A stretch of DNA of 64,000 nt from Stigmatella aurantiaca (GTDB lineage: Bacteria; Myxococcota; Myxococcia; Myxococcales; Myxococcaceae): NCBI RefSeq assembly GCF_900109545.1, contig NZ_FOAP01000003.1, positions 434,001 to 498,000 of the forward strand. Direction: 5' to 3'. The translations under genes and the position numbers were made by a program. The notes below the pieces were generated by a model. The model did no database searches, was not told where the DNA came from, and worked only from the letters and a program-made list of their open reading frames with translations. The first letter of the stretch is position 1. The number at the start of each line of letters is the position of its first letter. Positions 35,993 to 45,225 of the stretch are shown piece after piece.

Positions 35993-37549
<1,557 letters not shown>

Positions 37550-37594
37550 CGGTCACCTGAAGCTGGCTTCTTCCATTTCCGGGACTCTCGCCTC

Positions 37595-39727
37595 ATGTCC
37601 GTTGCCCTCATCATTGCCCTGCTGGCCCTGGCCTACCTGGGCCTGGCCCTCGTTCTGTATTTCACCGCGCCCCGCATGGAGGCGCTGGAAGCGCTCGACC
37701 AGCGGCCGTCCCGGGAGACGGGGCTCAAGGTGGGAACCTCCACCGAGACCGTCAAACGCTACGAGCTGCGCATCGGGCCGGAGCTGTGGGCCGCCTACCG
37801 CCACATCTTCGACATCACCCTGCGCAACCCCGTGGCCCGGGCCCTGGCCTTCCGGCTGACGCAGGCCGCGCTCATCCTCATCTACCCCGTCCGGCGGCTG
37901 CTCTTCATCCGCCACCTGGACAGCGCGCGCAAGCGGGTGCTCGTGCCGGTGGCGCTCTTCAACCGCCTGGCCTCGCGCGAGCTGGGCTCGATGCCCCTGA
38001 TGACGACGCCCGTGCTCCTCCTGGAGGACGACGCGGCGAACACCACCGTGGAGACGCGCGCCGCCAGCCTCATCATCGGCGCGGCGACGCTCTGGCGGAA
38101 CATCCGCCGCGGCACCCTGTACAACATGACGCTGGGCCTGCGCTGCAGCGATGAAGTCCAGTACCTGTTCACCCGGTGCGCGGGGCTCCACGAGCTGTCC
38201 CGCAAGCCCCATGCCCCCTTCGTCGCGGAGCACACGGACATCCCCGTGGGCGAGTACGCCGCCGTCTTCTGCGGCGGCCACGTCTACACGGTGGACCTGG
38301 CGGGCGAGGCGTTCACCGCGGACGACAAGGCGCGCCTGGTCGCCACCCTCCGGGCCATTCTCCAGGACAGCCGGGCGCGCGCCCAGGGCGCGGAGCCCCC
38401 GCCCACCCTGAGCCTGTGCACCCACGCCTATGACGCACGCCAGCCGGCCCTCCGCTACAAGCACCGGGACTTCTTCCAGACGGTGAACCACGCGCTGTTC
38501 ACCGTGGCGCTCATCCCCGAGGCCACGCCCGAGAGCATCAACGAGCTGGCCATCGAGCAGTTCTCCCACCCCCAGAACTGCTGGAACGACAAGGGCATCC
38601 AGATCCTGGTGTACGGCAACAGCAAGGCCTCCATCATCCCGCGCTTCAAGAACTACTGCCTGGGCTCCTCCATCGCCAAGACGGTCTCCTTCATCCAGCA
38701 GGAGGGCGTGAAGCACGACCTGTCCGCCGTGGGCGAGCCCGCGCAGGCCCCGGCCCTCGTGCGCCTGGAGGCGCCCACGTTCACCGCCGAGGAGCTGGAG
38801 GCGCTGCGCTTCTACCGCGCGGAGCATGCGCTGTGGATGCGGCGCTTGCCCCACGTCTTCTCCATTCCCGTGGGCAAGCAGAGCTTCAAGGATGCGCAGG
38901 GCACCCGCGTCCAGACGGACTCCATCTTCCAGACCTGCCTGCACCTGACGTACACGAAGGTGTTCGGCCAGTTCCCCGTGATGTCCGAGGCCGTCTTCAT
39001 GGGGCTGTTCCAGAAGATCTTCAGCAGCTCGATGGAGTTCTCGGGCACCTCGGAGATGCTGCGGCTCTCGGAGAAGCTGCGCGGGCTGGACCCCAGCGCC
39101 GGGGTGCCCCAGGCGCAGCTCGCCGCCGACCCGGAGCTGGCCCCGATGCTGCTCGCCGCCGCGCGCTCCCACCACCAGCTCACGCGCTTCGCCAAGCACG
39201 GCTACATCACCCCCAACCGGCTGTTCGCCTGGTTCCGCACCTTCACCTATCACCCGCTCCGGCTCGCGCGCGTGCTCGCCATCTGCTTCCTGCCGCAGGG
39301 GCTGCGGCGGCTGGCCCCCGTGCGGTGGATGTTCGCGCTGCTGCAGCGCACCCCCCTGCTCTCGCGCATGCTGGCCCTGGAGGCGTTCGATGTCTCCACC
39401 TCGCACCTGCCCGCGATGCCCGGCCTGCGCGGCGGCTTCCTCCAGAACTGCAACTTCGACCGGCTGCCCGCGTTCTTCTCGCCGGACATCGACCTGCCCG
39501 AGCTCCTGGGCGGCGTCTACCGCCCCAAGCTCCTGGTGCACTACTCCATCTACGAGAACCAGGTGAACCTCTCGCCCCTGTTCTTCAACGCCAAGGCCCG
39601 GGCCCGGTTGCCGGAGTTCGTGCAGGTGCTGGAGTTCTACCTGCGCGTGTGCTCCGCCATCCGCCAGGCGGGCCTCCCGGCGTCCCAGCAGGTGGGCGCC
39701 TCTGGCAGCGAGCGCACGGCGGCGTGA
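37595..39727 (+). CDS. carnitine/choline acyltransferase-like protein lacking the catalytic His
   Basis: 710 residues with an N-terminal membrane helix (IIALLALAYLGLALVLYFTA). Similarity to the Choline/Carnitine O-acyltransferase family: EQFSHPQNCWNDKGIQILV resembles the family's N-R-W-x-D-K-x-x-Q segment, and QTCLHLTYTKVFGQFPVMSEA resembles the Q-x-A-Y-x-K-x-Y-G / Y-E-S segment. The family's catalytic His just after N-x-W-x-D-K-type text (as in EHS) is not visible; the place reads GNSKASIIPRF. Family assignment is moderate, and loss of His is by eye. Confidence 0.5.
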   Translation: MSVALIIALLALAYLGLALVLYFTAPRMEALEALDQRPSRETGLKVGTSTETVKRYELRIGPELWAAYRHIFDITLRNPVARALAFRLTQAALILIYPVRRLLFIRHLDSARKRVLVPVALFNRLASRELGSMPLMTTPVLLLEDDAANTTVETRAASLIIGAATLWRNIRRGTLYNMTLGLRCSDEVQYLFTRCAGLHELSRKPHAPFVAEHTDIPVGEYAAVFCGGHVYTVDLAGEAFTADDKARLVATLRAILQDSRARAQGAEPPPTLSLCTHAYDARQPALRYKHRDFFQTVNHALFTVALIPEATPESINELAIEQFSHPQNCWNDKGIQILVYGNSKASIIPRFKNYCLGSSIAKTVSFIQQEGVKHDLSAVGEPAQAPALVRLEAPTFTAEELEALRFYRAEHALWMRRLPHVFSIPVGKQSFKDAQGTRVQTDSIFQTCLHLTYTKVFGQFPVMSEAVFMGLFQKIFSSSMEFSGTSEMLRLSEKLRGLDPSAGVPQAQLAADPELAPMLLAAARSHHQLTRFAKHGYITPNRLFAWFRTFTYHPLRLARVLAICFLPQGLRRLAPVRWMFALLQRTPLLSRMLALEAFDVSTSHLPAMPGLRGGFLQNCNFDRLPAFFSPDIDLPELLGGVYRPKLLVHYSIYENQVNLSPLFFNAKARARLPEFVQVLEFYLRVCSAIRQAGLPASQQVGASGSERTAA

Positions 39728-39835
39728 CGCGGGCGCCTGGGTGTAGGGCAGCCAGGCGTCACGGGCCTCGGGCCTGATGCCGCCGCGGTGCTGAACTTTC
39801 CTCCCGGACAGGCGAAACGCCGGGAGGAGGACACG

Positions 39836-40006
39836 ATGGCTGCGGATCCGAAGATGCCGAAGGAGCAGGAGCAGACCCGCGAGGCGGGCCCGGAGCAGAC
39901 GCCGCAGAAGAAGGCGGACAACGCGGACCAGGCCAAGGAGGGCATGCCGGGCTACGGCCAGCCGCCCGAGGAGGTCCGCAAGCCCCTGCCCGACCAGAAG
40001 TGGTAG
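39836..40006 (+). CDS. small hydrophilic protein, unknown function
   Basis: 56 residues from ATG 39836 with GGGAGGAGG six bases upstream. Composition is rich in Glu, Lys, Gln and Pro with no hydrophobic stretch; probably disordered. The strong ribosome-binding site supports it being expressed. Confidence 0.6.
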   Translation: MAADPKMPKEQEQTREAGPEQTPQKKADNADQAKEGMPGYGQPPEEVRKPLPDQKW

Positions 40007-40018
40007 CGGGCGGGCCGG

Positions 40019-40924
40019 CTAGGGCAGGTCCAGGGGCGTGGTCTGCACCCACGGCGTGGGCAGGTTCTGCGGCCGGCCGAGCTCGGGCCGCGTGCCCGCG
40101 CCCGTGCCGCCGTTCTTCCAGTCGTTGAGCTGGGTCACCATCGTCCACTGCCCCTGGCCCCCGTTGGGCGGCCGGTCGTAGTGCAGGAAGGAGGTGGCGC
40201 CCGTCTCCACGCGCCCCACGCCCGTGGAGTGCGCGTAGTCGCTGGGCTTCACGCTCCCGGCGAGCCTCAGGTTCGGGTTCTGCGCCAGGAACTCATCGAG
40301 CTCCGCGTCCCCGTTCTTCGAGTAGTCGGCGTGGTGGATGACCGACATCGTGTTGTTGTTCGAGTTGTGCATCGTGTGCACCGCGCAGCCGTTGAGCGGC
40401 CCCGTCACCACCATGGACGGATCGTTCGGCCGCGGGTGCAGCGGAACGCCCTCGAGGCCCGCGAAGCGCCCCGTGCCCGTCGACAGGTAGTGCAGGTAGT
40501 GCGCCTGGGTGCCGGGCCCTCCCGCGGGGGTGGCCGTCAGGTGCGAGTTGCCCTGGTTCTGGTTCACGTTCAGGCTCACCACGGACTGGTTGGCGGGCAC
40601 GAACGGCCGCTGCGGCGTGGGCAGCGTCACGCCCTCCGGCCTGCCGGTGGGGAACATGTTGTAGCCGTTCAGGACGTTGTTGCCCGCGAAGTTCATCGGG
40701 TTGGAGGTGAACTCCGGGGTGACGTCCGCGTTGGGCCGCTGCGAGGGCCCGCCGAACAGGCCCCGGGGCCTCGTGCCCCCCGGCGTCTCGAACCCATCCC
40801 GGGGGCCGGCCGGGTTGCCCGGGGGCCTCGGCGTGGAGGGCGAAGGCACGCTGGGGCGCGGCGCGTCCGGCTTCGGTCCAAACAGGGAGGAGGGCTTGAA
40901 TCCACCGAACTTGAAGCTTTTCAT
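40019..40924 (-). CDS. Pro/Asn-rich protein, unknown function
   Basis: 301 residues from ATG 40924, preceded by GGAGAGGG. A basic, Gly/Pro-rich N-terminus is followed by a globular-looking part with VNQNQGNSHLTATPAGG and NGCAVHTMHNSNNNTMSVIHHADYSKNGDAELDEF. The His/Asn cluster could be an active or binding site but matches no family I know. It precedes the toxin/immunity pair on the same strand, 227 bases away. Confidence 0.6.
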   Translation of the reverse strand: MKSFKFGGFKPSSLFGPKPDAPRPSVPSPSTPRPPGNPAGPRDGFETPGGTRPRGLFGGPSQRPNADVTPEFTSNPMNFAGNNVLNGYNMFPTGRPEGVTLPTPQRPFVPANQSVVSLNVNQNQGNSHLTATPAGGPGTQAHYLHYLSTGTGRFAGLEGVPLHPRPNDPSMVVTGPLNGCAVHTMHNSNNNTMSVIHHADYSKNGDAELDEFLAQNPNLRLAGSVKPSDYAHSTGVGRVETGATSFLHYDRPPNGGQGQWTMVTQLNDWKNGGTGAGTRPELGRPQNLPTPWVQTTPLDLP

Positions 40925-41151
40925 GGACCCTCTCCATTGCGCCTTCCGTGCCAGGGCGGCATGGGAAGGGGCTTCCCCCGTATCCGCTGGGATTCCCAGG
41001 ACTTGCGGACTCCCCTGCCTCCCTGGGGGCGATTCGGTCCCGGCCTCCCTGGTGACTGCGGTCTCGCCCTGGTGTCTCTTGTCACCAGGGGAGCCAGGGG
41101 ACGTGGGCGGGTGCTCCGCGCCGATGCGCACCCTCCTGTGTTCCGGGGGCT

Positions 41152-41715
41152 TTAGACTTCTTCGAAGCGCGTGCCGGTCGCCCTCATGCGCTCCAAGGCG
41201 TTCTTGAGTTCCTCCGCGACGATGAGAACGACCTCCCAGCCTTTGGGGCGGAAGACCTTGGCATTGCCCACCTTCGCCTTGTCGATGCGCATGCGATCCA
41301 CGGCGATGTACTGGCCGACCTTGTCGGGCACACCATGCTCGGGCGTCCAGAATCTCACCTGGGAGGCTTCTTCATCGATGCAGGGGATGAGGCGTGTTGC
41401 CACGAGGACAAGGTATTGATCCGGTTGGCCCTCGATATCCGCGGGGATGAGCTGCACGTCGCCGGGCGCATGCTCCGCGAGCAGAGAGGCCACCTTGACG
41501 TGGACGACAGGGACCCTCACCCCTGCCTCGGAAAAATCCAACGGGCTGCCCGCGATCTTGATGGGGAGCCTCAAGCGTCCCTCTACCTGTACGGGGGCGC
41601 CTCGCTTGAAGTCCCAGTCCTGCAGCTTGTGGCCCTGGCTATCGATGGGAGACGCCAGGTGCCAGCGGTGGGGGACATAGACGTCATCGGCGAGCTTGAA
41701 GAAGCGCTGGGCCAT
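41152..41715 (-). CDS. Imm11-type (DUF1629) immunity protein
   Basis: 187 residues. It resembles the imm11/DUF1629 group, a common immunity family next to polymorphic toxins, in words such as PVVHVKVASLLAEHA, RLIPCIDEE and RFWTPEHGVPDKVGQYI. It starts 15 bases after the upstream AHH-toxin gene stop on the same strand, so it is the cognate immunity gene by position. A second member of the same family sits alone at 47921. Assignment of family moderate; role inferred. Confidence 0.7.
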   Translation of the reverse strand: MAQRFFKLADDVYVPHRWHLASPIDSQGHKLQDWDFKRGAPVQVEGRLRLPIKIAGSPLDFSEAGVRVPVVHVKVASLLAEHAPGDVQLIPADIEGQPDQYLVLVATRLIPCIDEEASQVRFWTPEHGVPDKVGQYIAVDRMRIDKAKVGNAKVFRPKGWEVVLIVAEELKNALERMRATGTRFEEV

Positions 41716-41730
41716 GGGGAAGTTCTAGCG

Positions 41731-43089
41731 TCATTGCCCCAGGGTGACGAGCCGGTTCAGCTCCGTTCCAGGCGTGGCGATGTCCCTGGCGAGATCCTCC
41801 AGCGTGGGCAGCAATCGCGCCCGGCACTCCGCGATGCTGCGGCAGCCTCCCAGCGCGCTGTCCAGGCGCTCGTACACGATGTCATGGTATCGCTGCGGGT
41901 GAGGCCCTTGGTGCCCTTGGAGCGGCATGATGTTTTTCCGGTCATTCAGCCGCATGCCTGCCCTGGCGAAGAGGTCTTCGAACCGTGGGGTCCACGGGCC
42001 TCCGCGAAGGGTGGACTTCCTGTTCGCGATCGTCGCGATGTGGTGCTTCTGCGTGCGGCCCTCACGTCCTCCGCGCACCGCCATGGTTACCGCCCCTGGC
42101 GGCAGTGCCACGAGGAACCCTTCAGCCGTGACCGCCACTGACTCCACCGCTCCCACTTCTGACAGCAGGAGGCCTTCCTGGGAGGCGGCCTGCATCGAGA
42201 CTTGAGCCGAGCCGGGGAGCGCTGCTACCCGTTCCCCGAAGTCCTTGGCTCCGTGCGCCAGGAGCGCCATCACGACCAGGGCGAAGGCCTGCGCCGCTTC
42301 GCGTGAGAAGAGCTTGCCGAACGTCTCTCCCGCCTCACGGATCTCCTCGAAGGTGGTGGCCGCCTTCACGTCTTCCATGAGTTGGAACCACCCCGTGATG
42401 AGGCGGTAGAGCGTCTGGGCGCCGATCCACAGGATGAGCCCTGCCGTCGCCCAGGCGGCCATGAACTTCGTGACGGGCTCGGGCATGGCGAGTAGCACGA
42501 GCAGCGTGACGGCCGCCGCCGTCGCGGCTTGCATGACGGCTTGCATGCGGACCTGCTCGCCCAAGGCCTTTTCGAATTCCTCCAGGAAGGGGCTTCGGCT
42601 CAAGGCCATGGCCCACATGTAGCGGCCTTGCAGATCCAGGTACCGCCCGGCCACGAGCGCACCTCCCAGACAATCGCCCCGGACCTGATGGGCGCTTTGG
42701 CACCAAGCCAGGTACCGGCGGACCAGCTTCTGCTCGTCCTGGGTCATTGTCCCCGCCAAGAGGGTGCCCTGCTGGAGCGGGACGAGTTTTCTCTCCCGGA
42801 AGAGGTACAGATAGTCGCCCTGCACCGGATCGAGCTGGAACAGCTGTTCCACTGTTTCGCGGGGGGACGCGGTCAGGTGGACTTCGCGCGCCAGCTTTCG
42901 AATGGCTTGTGTCACCTCCTGGGACGTCAGCGCTACGGGGGGCGCCCTGACTGCGGTGAGGGGAATGTGGAGCAGGGTCTCGCCCCCTCCTTTGTCTTCC
43001 ACCCGGACCCTGTGCGAAGTCCCGCTGCAGCCGGTCAGCAGGGCCAGGAACAGCGCATGGGCGCTCCACAGAAGCCGCCAGGGCATCAT
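41731..43089 (-). CDS. lipoprotein polymorphic toxin with C-terminal AHH nuclease domain
   Basis: 452 residues from ATG 43089, preceded by AAAGGAG at a good distance. A lipobox (LLTGC at about 17-21) is followed by a helical part, hydrophobic segments (TAAAVTLLVLLAMPEPV; AAWATAGLILWIG) and a second conserved helical part (GETFGKLFSREAAQAFALVVMALL). The C-terminus has KHHIATIANRKST and RNDRKNIMPLQGHQGPHP, the AHH/HNH-superfamily nuclease pattern. The layout lipoprotein, membrane part, toxin matches the M. xanthus SitA proteins delivered by outer-membrane exchange; that is inference. Confidence 0.8.
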   Translation of the reverse strand: MMPWRLLWSAHALFLALLTGCSGTSHRVRVEDKGGGETLLHIPLTAVRAPPVALTSQEVTQAIRKLAREVHLTASPRETVEQLFQLDPVQGDYLYLFRERKLVPLQQGTLLAGTMTQDEQKLVRRYLAWCQSAHQVRGDCLGGALVAGRYLDLQGRYMWAMALSRSPFLEEFEKALGEQVRMQAVMQAATAAAVTLLVLLAMPEPVTKFMAAWATAGLILWIGAQTLYRLITGWFQLMEDVKAATTFEEIREAGETFGKLFSREAAQAFALVVMALLAHGAKDFGERVAALPGSAQVSMQAASQEGLLLSEVGAVESVAVTAEGFLVALPPGAVTMAVRGGREGRTQKHHIATIANRKSTLRGGPWTPRFEDLFARAGMRLNDRKNIMPLQGHQGPHPQRYHDIVYERLDSALGGCRSIAECRARLLPTLEDLARDIATPGTELNRLVTLGQ

Positions 43090-43242
43090 GGGTCACTCCT
43101 TTGATGACAGGAGGAAGAGGTTAGAGGCCCGTCCCCTGGCGGAGGAGGATTCGCCGGGTGAAGCCCGTTCTTCACACCCTGAGAGGTGCGGTGCTCGTCC
43201 GCGCCTTCGTGCCACGGCTCCCTTGCAGTCCTCCGAGGGGAA

Positions 43243-44636
43243 GCCGGTAGGCTGGGGCGATGGATACGTCATCCCCGATGGGCCCCGAGGCGCTGCCGGT
43301 TGGGCTGGAAGTGGGCCCATGGCGCGTGGAGAGCCTGTGCGGCCGGGGCTCCTATGGCGCCGTGTACCGCGTGGTGAACACAGCGGCGCCGGAGGGCGAG
43401 GCTTTCGCGTTGAAGATGGCGTTGCAGCCGTGGGATCCGCGCTTCGAGCGGGAGGTGGAACTGCTCAGCCGGGTGAGGCACCCGGGCGTGCCCCGGCTAC
43501 GGGACTGGGGCGAGTGGAAGGTGAGGGGCGGAGGGGTGTTCCCGTACCTGGTGATGGAGTGGGTGGAGGGGGTGCCCTTGTATGAGTGGGCGGGGCAGCG
43601 CCGGGTGTCCTCGGAAGAGGTGGCGCGGGTGTTGGCTGGGGTGGCGCGGGCGTTGGAGGCGGTGCACGCAGTGGGCGGGGTGCACCGGGATGTGAAGGGC
43701 GGCAACGTGTTGGTGCGGCGGGAAGATGGGCGAGCGGTGCTGATGGACTTCGGCTCGGGGAACTATCGGGGCGCGCGTCCGCTGACGCACCAGCCTCCAC
43801 CGCCCGGGACGTATGAGTACCAGAGCCCGGAGTCGGTGCGCTTTCAATGGCAGAGCTTGCGCCAGAGAGAGGGCCGGTTCGAGGCGGGGCCCGAGGAAGA
43901 TGTGTATGCGTTGGGTGTGACGGCGTACCGGCTCGTTACCGGGAGGTATCCGCCCGAGGTGGAGGTAGAGAAGATGGAGGAGGGCTACCGGGTGCTGCCG
44001 CGTGCGCCGGTGGCGTTCGAGCCGGGGGCGCCCGTGAGCCCGGAGCTGGTGAAGCTCATTCGGCAGATGCTCTCAGAAGAACCCTCGGCGCGAGGCAGCA
44101 CGGCGGAGGTTGCCCAGACACTGGAGCGCATCACGAGAGGGCCGCAGCAAGAGGATGCGCAGGTCCTTGGGGCGTCCAGGGCTGGGAGATTTCAGGAGAG
44201 CGGCACCTGGCGGGGCATCGCGTCGCGAGTCAGGCGGTGGATGCCTGGGGTGGCGGCTCTCGTGGGTGTGGCGCTGGTGATTTCAGTGAAGTGGACGCGG
44301 GAGGACAGGGCGGTGCCAGGGAGTGCGCAAACCCAGGCGCGTGAGACGCGGGATGCAGGAACCGTGGGATTGGCGGATACTGTGATGGAAGCGCCCACCC
44401 GCGAAACATCGCTTGGAGAGGCGAACCTGCGGGTGGGCGTGGACATCCCCAGACAGCCTTTTCCTGGCCAGCATCAGCCCCCGTGCGAAAAACCGCAGAT
44501 TGCCCTCAATGGCGGCTGTTGGATACGCGTGAGCGGCGTAGACGCTCCGTGTGGTGCCAACTATTACGAATGGAAAAAGGGGTGCTACGTACCCATGTTG
44601 CCCCCTCCCCGGCCACAAACCTCCCACCCGCAGTGA
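43243..44636 (+). repeat. 1.4-kb kinase duplication, copy A (copy B 51481-52886)
   Basis: The two kinase genes match from 17 bases before the start codon through the coding region, at offset 8238, in the same orientation. Matching is strongest in the kinase domain and declines after the membrane helix. The upstream words (GCCGGTAGGCTGGGGCG) are identical in both. Confidence 0.9.
43260..44636 (+). CDS. Ser/Thr protein kinase with Cys-rich tail (copy A)
   Basis: 458 residues. Kinase domain (about 18-295): glycine loop GRGSYGAV, ALKM lysine, HRDVKGGN catalytic loop and MDFGSGN (DFG present), and a SPESVRF segment replacing the usual APE. After it come a membrane helix (PGVAALVGVALVISVKW, near 330) and an exported Cys tail (PPCEKPQIALNGGCW, PCGANYYEWKKGCY). 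Near-identical copy at 51498. No ribosome-binding site is evident at ATG 43260. Confidence 0.9.
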   Translation: MDTSSPMGPEALPVGLEVGPWRVESLCGRGSYGAVYRVVNTAAPEGEAFALKMALQPWDPRFEREVELLSRVRHPGVPRLRDWGEWKVRGGGVFPYLVMEWVEGVPLYEWAGQRRVSSEEVARVLAGVARALEAVHAVGGVHRDVKGGNVLVRREDGRAVLMDFGSGNYRGARPLTHQPPPPGTYEYQSPESVRFQWQSLRQREGRFEAGPEEDVYALGVTAYRLVTGRYPPEVEVEKMEEGYRVLPRAPVAFEPGAPVSPELVKLIRQMLSEEPSARGSTAEVAQTLERITRGPQQEDAQVLGASRAGRFQESGTWRGIASRVRRWMPGVAALVGVALVISVKWTREDRAVPGSAQTQARETRDAGTVGLADTVMEAPTRETSLGEANLRVGVDIPRQPFPGQHQPPCEKPQIALNGGCWIRVSGVDAPCGANYYEWKKGCYVPMLPPPRPQTSHPQ

Positions 44637-44858
44637 AGACCGAGGCGAACGAGGAGACTGGAGTGTCCCATCACAGGAGCGAGCCAGGAGACCGCAGAGG
44701 CCTTCACCAGCTTGGCGGAGGGCGGGAACCGCCAAAGAGCCTGACTTCAAAGGATGTTTTCGGGAGGCTGCACTGGTTCAGGTGACGGCCGTGAGGACCC
44801 AAGTTGCCCTTCCAGTTGTACGAGGGAAGGGCCCTGGGTTCTCTCCTCTCTCCTGGAG

Positions 44859-45023
44859 ATGGCCAAGGCCAAGGCGTACAGCTACCTGCGATTCAGCACA
44901 CCCGAGCAGATGAAGGGGAATTCTTTCGACCGACAGAGCACCCGCGCCCAAGCGTACGAACTGAGGAACCACCTGGACTTAGATGACAAGCTGACCTTCC
45001 ATGACCTGGGGTTGAGCTCCTAA
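44859..45023 (+). pseudogene. serine recombinase N-terminal stub
   Basis: 54 codons from ATG 44859 to the stop at 45021. It reads like the N-terminus of a resolvase/invertase: AYSYLRFSTPEQ, then RQSTRAQAYELRNHLDL and TFHDLGLS, where intact members continue 'AF(K/R)G'. There is no continuation in any frame, and the cut falls inside an inverted repeat. Strongly suggests a mobile-element remnant. Confidence 0.75.
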
Positions 45024-45091
45024 CAAAAGTCAGGTTTGAAAGGCCCGTTCCCTTGGGAAAGTGGTCCAGTTCTTACTTTTGTTAGGAGCTC
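45014..45091. repeat. 17-bp perfect inverted repeat, 44-bp centre
   Basis: GAGCTCCTAACAAAAGT at 45014-45030 and its exact reverse complement at 45075-45091. The left arm overlaps the last codons of the recombinase stub. The whole is 78 bases, like a small MITE-type insertion, or a bidirectional terminator between converging genes (stub and the minus-strand nuclease). Confidence 0.85.
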
Positions 45092-45225
45092 TTAACCGGT
45101 TTCTCAGGCGCGAAGGGGCGACCTGCACACGCCTATCATCCGACCGCATCAATCCGCTCAAGGAGCCCGTAGTAGGCGAAGCCTTGAGTAAAGCTCTTGG
45201 TGTATTAACGTTCAACAGACAGCTA

